Source: Pratylenchus scribneri
Taxonomy: Eukaryota > Nematoda > Chromadorea > Rhabditida > Pratylenchidae
Reading direction: 5' to 3'
DNA length: 64,000 nucleotides
Assembly: GCA_030063045.1 (NCBI GenBank)
Contig: JAQSEB010000179.1
Coordinates: forward strand, 558,001 to 622,000
Shown: in pieces, positions 45,510-59,639 of the stretch
How the letters are laid out: each line of letters begins with the position of its first letter
How positions within the stretch are numbered: position 1 is the stretch's first letter
Notes under the pieces: generated by a model
What the model was told of the DNA's origin: nothing
The model's input: only the letters and a program-made list of their open reading frames with translations
The model's database searches: none
Program-made: the position numbers and the translations under genes

Positions 45510-48500
45510 ATTTTTATAATTCCAACACTAGGAATTTTTTGCATATTTTAGGTTCGCTTAGAAATTTTTTAGGGTTGCTTGAAAAAACATTTTTTACTAT
45601 CCCAACACTAGGAATTTTTTGCATATTTTAGGTTCGCTTAGAAATTTTTTTGGTTGCTTGAAAAAACATTTTTTACTATCCCAACACTAGGAATTTTTTG
45701 CATATTTTAGGTTCGCTTAGAAATTTTTTAGGGTTGCTTGAAAAAACATTTTTTACAATTCTTTCTTAGCTAATTTTTTGCATATTTTAGGTTCGCTTAG
45801 AAATTTTTTTGGGTTGCTTGAAAAAACATTTTTTACAATTCTTTCTTAGCTAATTTTTTGCATATTTTAGGTTCGCTTAGAAATTTTTTTGGGTTGCTTG
45901 AAAAAACATTTTTTACTATCCCAACACTAGGAATTTTTTGCATATTTTAGGTTCGCTTAGAAATTTTTTAGGGTTGCTTGAAAAAACATTTTTTACAATT
46001 CTTTCTTAGCTAATTTTTTGCATATTTTAGGTTCGCTTAGAAATTTTTTAGGGTTGCTTGAAAAAACATTTTTTACAATTCTTTCTTAGCTAATTTTTTG
46101 CATATTTTAGGTTCGCTTAGAAATTTTTTTGGGTTGCTTGAAAAACCATTTTTTACAATTCTTTCTTAGCTAATTTTTTGCATATTTTAGGTTCGCTTAG
46201 AAATTTTTTTGGGTTGCTTGAAAAAACATTTTTTACTATCCCAACACTAGGAATTTTTTGCATATTTTAGGTTCGCTTAGAAATTTTTTAGGGTTGCTTG
46301 AAAAAACATTTTTTACTATCCCAACACTAGGAATTTTTTGCATATTTTAGGTTCGCTTAGAAATTTTTTAGGGTTGCTTGAAAAAACATTTTTTACTATC
46401 CCAACACTAGGAATTTTTTGCATATTTTAGGTTCGCTTAGAAATTTTTTAGGGTTGCTTGAAAAAACATTTTTTACTATCCCAACACTAGGAATTTTTTG
46501 CATATTTTAGGTTCGCTTAGAAATTTTTTAGGGTTGCTTGAAAAAACATTTTTTACAATTCTTTCTTAGCTATTTTTTTGCATATTTTAGGTTCGCTTAG
46601 AAATTTTTTAGGGTTGCTTGAAAAAACATTTTTTACAATTCTTTCTTAGCTAATTTTTTGCATATTTTAGGTTCGCTTAGAAATTTTTTTGGGTTACTTG
46701 AAAAAACATTTTTTACAATTCTTTCTTAGCTAATTTTTTGCATATTTTAGGTTCGCTTAGAAATTTTTTTGGGTTGCTTGAAAAAACATTTTTTACAATT
46801 CTTTCTTAGCTAATTTTTTGCATATTTTAGGTTCGCTTAGAAATTTTTTTGGGTTGCTTGAAAAAACATTTTTTACTATCCCAACACTAGGAATTTTTTG
46901 CATATTTTAGGTTCGCTTAGAAATTTTTTTGGGTTGCTTGAAAAAACATTTTTTACTATCCCAACACTAGGAATTTTTTGCATATTTTAGGTTCGCTTAG
47001 AAATTTTTTAGGGTTGCTTGAAAAAACATTTTTTACTATCCCAACACTAGGAATTTTTTGCATATTTTAGGTTCGCTTAGAAATTTTTTTGGGTTGCTTG
47101 AAAAAACATTTTTTACTATCCCAACACTAGGAATTTTTTGCATATTTTAGGTTCGCTTAGAAATTTTTTTGGGTTGCTTGAAAAAACATTTTTTACAATT
47201 CTTTCTTAGCTAATTTTTTGCATATTTTAGGTTCGCTTAGAAATTTTTTTGGGTTGCTTGAAAAAACATTTTTTACTATCCCAACACTAGGAATTTTTTG
47301 CATATTTTAGGTTCGCTTAGAAATTTTTGGGTTGCTTGAAAAAACATTTTTTACAATTCTTTCTTAGCTAATTTTTTGCATATTTTAGGTTCGCTTAGAA
47401 ATTTTTTTGGGTTGCTTGAAAAAACATTTTTTACTATCCCAACACTAGGAATTTTTTGCATATTTTAGGTTCGCTTAGAAATTTTTTTGGGTTGCTTGAA
47501 AAAACATTTTTTACTATCCCAACACTAGGAATTTTTTGCATATTTTAGGTTCGCTTAGAAATTTTTTAGGGTTGCTTGAAAAAACATTTTTTACTATCCC
47601 AACACTAGGAATTTTTTGCATATTTTAGGTTCGCTTAGAAATTTTTTTGGGTTGCTTGAAAAAACATTTTTTACTATCCCAACACTAGGAATTTTTTGCA
47701 TATTTTAGGTTCGCTTAGAAATTTTTTAGGGTTGCTTGAAAAAACATTTTTTACTATCCCAACACTAGGAATTTTTTGCATATTTTAGGTTCGCTTAGAA
47801 ATTTTTTTGGGTTGCTTGAAAAAACATTTTTTACAATTCTTTCTTAGCTAATTTTTTGCATATTTTAGGTTCGCTTAGAAATTTTTTTGGGTTGCTTGAA
47901 AAAACATTTTTTACTATCCCAACACTAGGAATTTTTTGCATATTTTAGGTTCGCTTAGAAATTTTTTAGGGTTGCTTGAAAAAACATTTTTTACAATTCT
48001 TTCTTAGCTAATTTTTTGCATATTTTAGGTTCGCTTAGAAATTTTTTAGGGTTGCTTGAAAAAACATTTTTTACTATCCCAACACTAGGAATTTTTTGCA
48101 TATTTTAGGTTCGCTTAGAAATTTTTTAGGGTTGCTTGAAAAAACATTTTTTACTATCCCAACACTAGGAATTTTTTGCATATTTTAGGTTCGCTTAGAA
48201 ATTTTTTTGGGTTGCTTGAAAAAACATTTTTTACTATCCCAACACTAGGAATTTTTTGCATATTTTAGGTTCGCTTAGAAATTTTTTTGGGTTGCTTGAA
48301 AAAACATTTTTTACTATCCCAACACTAGGAATTTTTTGCATATTTTAGGTTCGCTTAGAAATTTTTTTGGGTTGCTTGAAAAAACATTTTTTACAATTCT
48401 TTCTTAGCTAATTTTTTGCATATTTTAGGTTCGCTTAGAAATTTTTTAGGGTTGCTTGAAAAAACATTTTTTACTATCCCAACACTAGGAATTTTTTGCA

Positions 48501-51346
48501 TATTTTAGGTTCGCTTAGAAATTTTTTTGGGTTGCTTGAAAAAACATTTTTTACAATTCTTTCTTAGCTAATTTTTTGCATATTTTAGGTTCGCTTAGAA
48601 ATTTTTTTGGGTTGCTTGAAAAAACATTTTTTACTATCCCAACACTAGGAATTTTTTGCATATTTTAGGTTCGCTTAGAAATTTTTTAGGGTTGCTTGAA
48701 AAAACATTTTTTACAATTCTTTCTTAGCTAATTTTTTGCATATTTTAGGTTCGCTTAGAAATTTTTTAGGGTTGCTTGAAAAAACATTTTTTACTATCCC
48801 AACACTAGGAATTTTTTGCATATTTTAGGTTCGCTTAGAAATTTTTTAGGGTTGCTTGAAAAAACATTTTTTACTATCCCAACACTAGGAATTTTTTGCA
48901 TATTTTAGGTTCGCTTAGAAATTTTTTTGGGTTGCTTGAAAAAACATTTTTTACTATCCCAACACTAGGAATTTTTTGCATATTTTAGGTTCGCTTAGAA
49001 ATTTTTTTGGGTTGCTTGAAAAAACATTTTTTACTATCCCAACACTAGGAATTTTTTGCATATTTTAGGTTCGCTTAGAAATTTTTTTGGGTTGCTTGAA
49101 AAAACATTTTTTACAATTCTTTCTTAGCTAATTTTTTGCATATTTTAGGTTCGCTTAGAAATTTTTTTGGGTTGCTTGAAAAAACATTTTTTACAATTCT
49201 TTCTTAGCTAATTTTTTGCATATTTTAGGTTCGCTTAGAAATTTTTTTGGGTTGCTTGAAAAAACATTTTTTACTATCCCAACACTAGAAATTTTTTGCA
49301 TATTTTAGGTTCGCTTAGAAATTTTTTAGGGTTGCTTGAAAAAACATTTTTTACTATCCCAACACTAGGAATTTTTTGCATATTTTAGGTTCGCTTAGAA
49401 ATTTTTTTGGGTTGCTTGAAAAAACATTTTTTACAATTCTTTCTTAGCTAATTTTTTGCATATTTTAGGTTCGCTTAGAAATTTTTTTGGGTTGCTTGAA
49501 AAAACATTTTTTACTATCCCAACACTAGGAATTTTTTGCATATTTTAGGTTCGCTTAGAAATTTTTTTGGGTTGCTTGAAAAAACATTTTTTACTATCCC
49601 AACACTAGGAATTTTTTGCATATTTTAGGTTCGCTTAGAAATTTTTTTGGGTTGCTTGAAAAAACATTTTTTACAATTCTTTCTTAGCTAATTTTTTGCA
49701 TATTTTAGGTTCGCTTAGAAATTTTTTAGGGTTGCTTGAAAAAACATTTTTTACAATTCTTTCTTAGCTAATTTTTTGCATATTTTAGGTTCGCTTAGAA
49801 ATTTTTTAGGGTTGCTTGAAAAAACATTTTTTACAATTCTTTCTTAGCTAATTTTTTTGCATATTTTAGGTTCGCTTAGAAATTTTTTAGGGTTGCTTGA
49901 AAAAACATTTTTTACAATTCTTTCTTAGCTAATTTTTTGCATATTTTAGGTTCGCTTAGAAATTTTTTAGGGTTGCTTGAAAAAACATTTTTTACAATTC
50001 TTTCTTAGCTAATTTTTTGCATATTTTAGGTTCGCTTAGAAATTTTTTAGGGTTGCTTGAAAAAACATTTTTTACTATCCCAACACTAGGAATTTTTTGC
50101 ATATTTTAGGTTCGCTTAGAAATTTTTTAGGGTTGCTTGAAAAAACATTTTTTACTATCCCAACACTAGGAATTTTTTGCATATTTTAGGTTCGCTTAGA
50201 AATTTTTTAGGGTTGCTTGAAAAAACATTTTTTACAATTCTTTCTTAGCTAATTTTTTGCATATTTTAGGTTCGCTTAGAAATTTTTTAGGGTTGCTTGA
50301 AAAAACATTTTTTACAATTCTTTCTTAGCTAATTTTTTGCATATTTTAGGTTCGCTTAGAAATTTTTTAGGGTTGCTTGAAAAAACATTTTTTACTATCC
50401 CAACACTAGGAATTTTTTGCATATTTTAGGTTCGCTTAGAAATTTTTTAGGGTTGCTTGAAAAAACATTTTTTACTATCCCAACACTAGGAATTTTTTGC
50501 ATATTTTAGGTTCGCTTAGAAATTTTTTAGGGTTGCTTGAAAAAACATTTTTTACTATCCCAACACTAGGAATTTTTTGCATATTTTAGGTTCGCTTAGA
50601 AATTTTTTTGGGTTGCTTGAAAAAACATTTTTTACAATTCTTTCTTAGCTAATTTTTTGCATATTTTAGGTTCGCTTAGAAATTTTTTAGGGTTGCTTGA
50701 AAAAACATTTTTTACTATCCCAACACTAGGAATTTTTTGCATATTTTAGGTTCGCTTAGAAATTTTTTAGGGTTGCTTGAAAAAACATTTTTTACTATCC
50801 CAACACTAGGAATTTTTTGCATATTTTAGGTTCGCTTAGAAATTTTTTAGGGTTGCTTGAAAAAACATTTTTTACAATTCTTTCTTAGCTAATTTTTTGC
50901 ATATTTTAGGTTCGCTTAGAAATTTTTTAGGGTTGCTTGAAAAAACATTTTTTACTATCCCAACACTAGGAATTTTTTGCATATTTTAGGTTCGCTTAGA
51001 AATTTTTTAGGGTTGCTTGAAAAAACATTTTTTACAATTCTTTCTTAGCTAATTTTTTGCATATTTTAGGTTCGCTTAGAAATTTTTTAGGGTTGCTTGA
51101 AAAAACATTTTTTACTATCCCAACACTAGGAATTTTTTGCATATTTTAGGTTCGCTTAGAAATTTTTTTGGGTTGCTTGAAAAAACATTTTTTACAATTC
51201 TTTCTTAGCTAATTTTTTGCATATTTTAGGTTCGCTTAGAAATTTTTTAGGGTTGCTTGAAAAAACATTTTTTACAATTCTTTCTTAGCTAATTTTTTGC
51301 ATATTTTAGGTTCGCTTAGAAATTTTTTAGGGTTGCTTGAAAAAAC
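45510..51346. repeat. Higher-order repeat block R2 (5,837 bp)
   Basis: It starts with the same marker as R1 and carries the same ordered markers: ACCATT at about 46141, CTATTTTTTT at about 46571, GGGTTACTTG at about 46691, CACTAGAAATTT at 49282 and the extra T near 49853. It is shorter than R1 by 1,362 bp, about 17 units. A unique short unit (AGAAATTTTTGGGTTGC) near 47321 may mark the deletion point. Confidence 0.85.
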
Positions 51347-54300
51347 ATTTTTATAATTCCAACACTAGGAATTTTTTGCATATTTTAGGTTCGCTTAGAA
51401 ATTTTTTAGGGTTGCTTGAAAAAACATTTTTTACTATCCCAACACTAGGAATTTTTTGCATATTTTAGGTTCGCTTAGAAATTTTTTTGGTTGCTTGAAA
51501 AAACATTTTTTACTATCCCAACACTAGGAATTTTTTGCATATTTTAGGTTCGCTTAGAAATTTTTTAGGGTTGCTTGAAAAAACATTTTTTACAATTCTT
51601 TCTTAGCTAATTTTTTGCATATTTTAGGTTCGCTTAGAAATTTTTTTGGGTTGCTTGAAAAAACATTTTTTACAATTCTTTCTTAGCTAATTTTTTGCAT
51701 ATTTTAGGTTCGCTTAGAAATTTTTTTGGGTTGCTTGAAAAAACATTTTTTACTATCCCAACACTAGGAATTTTTTGCATATTTTAGGTTCGCTTAGAAA
51801 TTTTTTAGGGTTGCTTGAAAAAACATTTTTTACAATTCTTTCTTAGCTAATTTTTTGCATATTTTAGGTTCGCTTAGAAATTTTTTAGGGTTGCTTGAAA
51901 AAACATTTTTTACAATTCTTTCTTAGCTAATTTTTTGCATATTTTAGGTTCGCTTAGAAATTTTTTTGGGTTGCTTGAAAAACCATTTTTTACAATTCTT
52001 TCTTAGCTAATTTTTTGCATATTTTAGGTTCGCTTAGAAATTTTTTTGGGTTGCTTGAAAAAACATTTTTTACTATCCCAACACTAGGAATTTTTTGCAT
52101 ATTTTAGGTTCGCTTAGAAATTTTTTAGGGTTGCTTGAAAAAACATTTTTTACTATCCCAACACTAGGAATTTTTTGCATATTTTAGGTTCGCTTAGAAA
52201 TTTTTTAGGGTTGCTTGAAAAAACATTTTTTACTATCCCAACACTAGGAATTTTTTGCATATTTTAGGTTCGCTTAGAAATTTTTTAGGGTTGCTTGAAA
52301 AAACATTTTTTACTATCCCAACACTAGGAATTTTTTGCATATTTTAGGTTCGCTTAGAAATTTTTTAGGGTTGCTTGAAAAAACATTTTTTACAATTCTT
52401 TCTTAGCTATTTTTTTGCATATTTTAGGTTCGCTTAGAAATTTTTTAGGGTTGCTTGAAAAAACATTTTTTACAATTCTTTCTTAGCTAATTTTTTGCAT
52501 ATTTTAGGTTCGCTTAGAAATTTTTTTGGGTTACTTGAAAAAACATTTTTTACAATTCTTTCTTAGCTAATTTTTTGCATATTTTAGGTTCGCTTAGAAA
52601 TTTTTTTGGGTTGCTTGAAAAAACATTTTTTACAATTCTTTCTTAGCTAATTTTTTGCATATTTTAGGTTCGCTTAGAAATTTTTTTGGGTTGCTTGAAA
52701 AAACATTTTTTACTATCCCAACACTAGGAATTTTTTGCATATTTTAGGTTCGCTTAGAAATTTTTTTGGGTTGCTTGAAAAAACATTTTTTACTATCCCA
52801 ACACTAGGAATTTTTTGCATATTTTAGGTTCGCTTAGAAATTTTTTAGGGTTGCTTGAAAAAACATTTTTTACTATCCCAACACTAGGAATTTTTTGCAT
52901 ATTTTAGGTTCGCTTAGAAATTTTTTTGGGTTGCTTGAAAAAACATTTTTTACTATCCCAACACTAGGAATTTTTTGCATATTTTAGGTTCGCTTAGAAA
53001 TTTTTTTGGGTTGCTTGAAAAAACATTTTTTACAATTCTTTCTTAGCTAATTTTTTGCATATTTTAGGTTCGCTTAGAAATTTTTTTGGGTTGCTTGAAA
53101 AAACATTTTTTACTATCCCAACACTAGGAATTTTTTGCATATTTTAGGTTCGCTTAGAAATTTTTTTGGGTTGCTTGAAAAAACATTTTTTACAATTCTT
53201 TCTTAGCTAATTTTTTGCATATTTTAGGTTCGCTTAGAAATTTTTTTGGGTTGCTTGAAAAAACATTTTTTACTATCCCAACACTAGGAATTTTTTGCAT
53301 ATTTTAGGTTCGCTTAGAAATTTTTTTGGGTTGCTTGAAAAAACATTTTTTACTATCCCAACACTAGGAATTTTTTGCATATTTTAGGTTCGCTTAGAAA
53401 TTTTTTAGGGTTGCTTGAAAAAACATTTTTTACTATCCCAACACTAGGAATTTTTTGCATATTTTAGGTTCGCTTAGAAATTTTTTTGGGTTGCTTGAAA
53501 AAACATTTTTTACTATCCCAACACTAGGAATTTTTTGCATATTTTAGGTTCGCTTAGAAATTTTTTAGGGTTGCTTGAAAAAACATTTTTTACTATCCCA
53601 ACACTAGGAATTTTTTGCATATTTTAGGTTCGCTTAGAAATTTTTTTGGGTTGCTTGAAAAAACATTTTTTACAATTCTTTCTTAGCTAATTTTTTGCAT
53701 ATTTTAGGTTCGCTTAGAAATTTTTTTGGGTTGCTTGAAAAAACATTTTTTACTATCCCAACACTAGGAATTTTTTGCATATTTTAGGTTCGCTTAGAAA
53801 TTTTTTAGGGTTGCTTGAAAAAACATTTTTTACAATTCTTTCTTAGCTAATTTTTTGCATATTTTAGGTTCGCTTAGAAATTTTTTAGGGTTGCTTGAAA
53901 AAACATTTTTTACTATCCCAACACTAGGAATTTTTTGCATATTTTAGGTTCGCTTAGAAATTTTTTAGGGTTGCTTGAAAAAACATTTTTTACTATCCCA
54001 ACACTAGGAATTTTTTGCATATTTTAGGTTCGCTTAGAAATTTTTTTGGGTTGCTTGAAAAAACATTTTTTACTATCCCAACACTAGGAATTTTTTGCAT
54101 ATTTTAGGTTCGCTTAGAAATTTTTTTGGGTTGCTTGAAAAAACATTTTTTACTATCCCAACACTAGGAATTTTTTGCATATTTTAGGTTCGCTTAGAAA
54201 TTTTTTTGGGTTGCTTGAAAAAACATTTTTTACAATTCTTTCTTAGCTAATTTTTTGCATATTTTAGGTTCGCTTAGAAATTTTTTTGGGTTGCTTGAAA

Positions 54301-57300
54301 AAACATTTTTTACAATTCTTTCTTAGCTAATTTTTTGCATATTTTAGGTTCGCTTAGAAATTTTTTTGGGTTGCTTGAAAAAACATTTTTTACTATCCCA
54401 ACACTAGAAATTTTTTGCATATTTTAGGTTCGCTTAGAAATTTTTTAGGGTTGCTTGAAAAAACATTTTTTACTATCCCAACACTAGGAATTTTTTGCAT
54501 ATTTTAGGTTCGCTTAGAAATTTTTTTGGGTTGCTTGAAAAAACATTTTTTACAATTCTTTCTTAGCTAATTTTTTGCATATTTTAGGTTCGCTTAGAAA
54601 TTTTTTTGGGTTGCTTGAAAAAACATTTTTTACTATCCCAACACTAGGAATTTTTTGCATATTTTAGGTTCGCTTAGAAATTTTTTTGGGTTGCTTGAAA
54701 AAACATTTTTTACTATCCCAACACTAGGAATTTTTTGCATATTTTAGGTTCGCTTAGAAATTTTTTTGGGTTGCTTGAAAAAACATTTTTTACTATCCCA
54801 ACACTAGGAATTTTTTGCATATTTTAGGTTCGCTTAGAAATTTTTTAGGGTTGCTTGAAAAAACATTTTTTACTATCCCAACACTAGGAATTTTTTGCAT
54901 ATTTTAGGTTCGCTTAGAAATTTTTTAGGGTTGCTTGAAAAAACATTTTTTACTATCCCAACACTAGGAATTTTTTGCATATTTTAGGTTCGCTTAGAAA
55001 TTTTTTTGGGTTGCTTGAAAAAACATTTTTTACTATCCCAACACTAGGAATTTTTTGCATATTTTAGGTTCGCTTAGAAATTTTTTTGGGTTGCTTGAAA
55101 AAACATTTTTTACAATTCTTTCTTAGCTAATTTTTTGCATATTTTAGGTTCGCTTAGAAATTTTTTTGGGTTGCTTGAAAAAACATTTTTTACTATCCCA
55201 ACACTAGGAATTTTTTGCATATTTTAGGTTCGCTTAGAAATTTTTTTGGGTTGCTTGAAAAAACATTTTTTACAATTCTTTCTTAGCTAATTTTTTGCAT
55301 ATTTTAGGTTCGCTTAGAAATTTTTTTGGGTTGCTTGAAAAAACATTTTTTACTATCCCAACACTAGGAATTTTTTGCATATTTTAGGTTCGCTTAGAAA
55401 TTTTTTTGGGTTGCTTGAAAAAACATTTTTTACTATCCCAACACTAGGAATTTTTTGCATATTTTAGGTTCGCTTAGAAATTTTTTAGGGTTGCTTGAAA
55501 AAACATTTTTTACTATCCCAACACTAGGAATTTTTTGCATATTTTAGGTTCGCTTAGAAATTTTTTTGGGTTGCTTGAAAAAACATTTTTTACTATCCCA
55601 ACACTAGGAATTTTTTGCATATTTTAGGTTCGCTTAGAAATTTTTTAGGGTTGCTTGAAAAAACATTTTTTACTATCCCAACACTAGGAATTTTTTGCAT
55701 ATTTTAGGTTCGCTTAGAAATTTTTTTGGGTTGCTTGAAAAAACATTTTTTACAATTCTTTCTTAGCTAATTTTTTGCATATTTTAGGTTCGCTTAGAAA
55801 TTTTTTTGGGTTGCTTGAAAAAACATTTTTTACTATCCCAACACTAGGAATTTTTTGCATATTTTAGGTTCGCTTAGAAATTTTTTAGGGTTGCTTGAAA
55901 AAACATTTTTTACAATTCTTTCTTAGCTAATTTTTTGCATATTTTAGGTTCGCTTAGAAATTTTTTAGGGTTGCTTGAAAAAACATTTTTTACTATCCCA
56001 ACACTAGGAATTTTTTGCATATTTTAGGTTCGCTTAGAAATTTTTTAGGGTTGCTTGAAAAAACATTTTTTACTATCCCAACACTAGGAATTTTTTGCAT
56101 ATTTTAGGTTCGCTTAGAAATTTTTTTGGGTTGCTTGAAAAAACATTTTTTACAATTCTTTCTTAGCTAATTTTTTGCATATTTTAGGTTCGCTTAGAAA
56201 TTTTTTTGGGTTGCTTGAAAAAACATTTTTTACTATCCCAACACTAGGAATTTTTTGCATATTTTAGGTTCGCTTAGAAATTTTTTTGGGTTGCTTGAAA
56301 AAACATTTTTTACTATCCCAACACTAGGAATTTTTTGCATATTTTAGGTTCGCTTAGAAATTTTTTAGGGTTGCTTGAAAAAACATTTTTTACTATCCCA
56401 ACACTAGGAATTTTTTGCATATTTTAGGTTCGCTTAGAAATTTTTTTGGGTTGCTTGAAAAAACATTTTTTACTATCCCAACACTAGGAATTTTTTGCAT
56501 ATTTTAGGTTCGCTTAGAAATTTTTTAGGGTTGCTTGAAAAAACATTTTTTACTATCCCAACACTAGGAATTTTTTGCATATTTTAGGTTCGCTTAGAAA
56601 TTTTTTTGGGTTGCTTGAAAAAACATTTTTTACAATTCTTTCTTAGCTAATTTTTTGCATATTTTAGGTTCGCTTAGAAATTTTTTTGGGTTGCTTGAAA
56701 AAACATTTTTTACTATCCCAACACTAGGAATTTTTTGCATATTTTAGGTTCGCTTAGAAATTTTTTAGGGTTGCTTGAAAAAACATTTTTTACAATTCTT
56801 TCTTAGCTAATTTTTTGCATATTTTAGGTTCGCTTAGAAATTTTTTAGGGTTGCTTGAAAAAACATTTTTTACTATCCCAACACTAGGAATTTTTTGCAT
56901 ATTTTAGGTTCGCTTAGAAATTTTTTAGGGTTGCTTGAAAAAACATTTTTTACTATCCCAACACTAGGAATTTTTTGCATATTTTAGGTTCGCTTAGAAA
57001 TTTTTTTGGGTTGCTTGAAAAAACATTTTTTACTATCCCAACACTAGGAATTTTTTGCATATTTTAGGTTCGCTTAGAAATTTTTTTGGGTTGCTTGAAA
57101 AAACATTTTTTACTATCCCAACACTAGGAATTTTTTGCATATTTTAGGTTCGCTTAGAAATTTTTTTGGGTTGCTTGAAAAAACATTTTTTACAATTCTT
57201 TCTTAGCTAATTTTTTGCATATTTTAGGTTCGCTTAGAAATTTTTTTGGGTTGCTTGAAAAAACATTTTTTACAATTCTTTCTTAGCTAATTTTTTGCAT

Positions 57301-57900
57301 ATTTTAGGTTCGCTTAGAAATTTTTTTGGGTTGCTTGAAAAAACATTTTTTACTATCCCAACACTAGAAATTTTTTGCATATTTTAGGTTCGCTTAGAAA
57401 TTTTTTAGGGTTGCTTGAAAAAACATTTTTTACTATCCCAACACTAGGAATTTTTTGCATATTTTAGGTTCGCTTAGAAATTTTTTTGGGTTGCTTGAAA
57501 AAACATTTTTTACAATTCTTTCTTAGCTAATTTTTTGCATATTTTAGGTTCGCTTAGAAATTTTTTTGGGTTGCTTGAAAAAACATTTTTTACTATCCCA
57601 ACACTAGGAATTTTTTGCATATTTTAGGTTCGCTTAGAAATTTTTTTGGGTTGCTTGAAAAAACATTTTTTACTATCCCAACACTAGGAATTTTTTGCAT
57701 ATTTTAGGTTCGCTTAGAAATTTTTTTGGGTTGCTTGAAAAAACATTTTTTACTATCCCAACACTAGGAATTTTTTGCATATTTTAGGTTCGCTTAGAAA
57801 TTTTTTAGGGTTGCTTGAAAAAACATTTTTTACTATCCCAACACTAGGAATTTTTTGCATATTTTAGGTTCGCTTAGAAATTTTTTAGGGTTGCTTGAAA
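51347..57900. repeat. Higher-order repeat block R3 (third, diverging copy)
   Basis: The marker recurs at 51347, followed by ACCATT (about 51981), CTATTTTTTT (about 52410) and GGGTTACTTG (about 52531). CACTAGAAATTT follows at 54401, 3,054 bp from the block start exactly as in R1, and again at 57361. The spacing between those two is 2,960 bp against 2,080 bp in R1, a gain of 11 units. The extra-T marker is missing after 57361, so homology to R1 is lost near here. Confidence 0.75.
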
Positions 57901-59639
57901 AAACATTTTTTACTATCCCAACACTAGGAATTTTTTGCATATTTTAGGTTCGCTTAGAAATTTTTTTGGGTTGCTTGAAAAAACATTTTTTACTATCCCA
58001 ACACTAGGAATTTTTTGCATATTTTAGGTTCGCTTAGAAATTTTTTAGGGTTGCTTGAAAAAACATTTTTTACTATCCCAACACTAGGAATTTTTTGCAT
58101 ATTTTAGGTTCGCTTAGAAATTTTTTAGGGTTGCTTGAAAAAACATTTTTTACTATCCCAACACTAGGAATTTTTTGCATATTTTAGGTTCGCTTAGAAA
58201 TTTTTTAGGGTTGCTTGAAAAAACATTTTTTACTATCCCAACACTAGGAATTTTTTGCATATTTTAGGTTCGCTTAGAAATTTTTTTGGGTTGCTTGAAA
58301 AAACATTTTTTACAATTCTTTCTTAGCTAATTTTTTGCATATTTTAGGTTCGCTTAGAAATTTTTTTGGGTTGCTTGAAAAAACATTTTTTACTATCCCA
58401 ACACTAGGAATTTTTTGCATATTTTAGGTTCGCTTAGAAATTTTTTTGGGTTGCTTGAAAAAACATTTTTTACTATCCCAACACTAGGAATTTTTTGCAT
58501 ATTTTAGGTTCGCTTAGAAATTTTTTTGGGTTGCTTGAAAAAACATTTTTTACTATCCCAACACTAGGAATTTTTTGCATATTTTAGGTTCGCTTAGAAA
58601 TTTTTTAGGGTTGCTTGAAAAAACATTTTTTACAATTCTTTCTTAGCTAATTTTTTGCATATTTTAGGTTCGCTTAGAAATTTTTTTGGGTTGCTTGAAA
58701 AAACATTTTTTACTATCCCAACACTAGGAATTTTTTGCATATTTTAGGCGCTTAGAAATTTTTTAGGGTTGCTTGAAAAAACATTTTTTACAATTCTTTC
58801 TTAGCTAATTTTTTGCATATTTTAGGTTCGCTTAGAAATTTTTTAGGGTTGCTTGAAAAAACATTTTTTACTATCCCAACACTAGGAATTTTTTGCATAT
58901 TTTAGGTTCGCTTAGAAATTTTTTAGGGTTGCTTGAAAAAACATTTTTTACTATCCCAACACTAGGAATTTTTTGCATATTTTAGGTTCGCTTAGAAATT
59001 TTTTAGGGTTGCTTGAAAAAACATTTTTTACTATCCCAACACTAGGAATTTTTTGCATATTTTAGGTTCGCTTAGAAATTTTTTAGGGTTGCTTGAAAAA
59101 ACATTTTTTACTATCCCAACACTAGGAATTTTTTGCATATTTTAGGTTCGCTTAGAAATTTTTTTGGGTTGCTTGAAAAAACATTTTTTACAATTCTTTC
59201 TTAGCTAATTTTTTGCATATTTTAGGCGCTTAGAAATTTTTTTGGGTTGCTTGAAAAAACATTTTTTACAATTCTTTCTTAGCTAATTTTTTGCATATTT
59301 TAGGCGCTTAGAAATTTTTTAGGGTTGCTTGAAAAAACATTTTTTACAATTCTTTCTTAGCTAATTTTTTGCATATTTTAGGCGCTTAGAAATTTTTTAG
59401 GGTTGCTTGAAAAAACATTTTTTACTATCCCAACACTAGGAATTTTTTGCATATTTTAGGTTCGCTTAGAAATTTTTTAGGGTTGCTTGAAAAAACATTT
59501 TTTACTATCCCAACACTAGGAATTTTTTGCATATTTTAGGTTCGCTTAGAAATTTTTTAGGGTTGCTTGAAAAAACATTTTTTACTATCCCAACACTAGG
59601 AATTTTTTGCATATTTTAGGTTCGCTTAGAAATTTTTTT

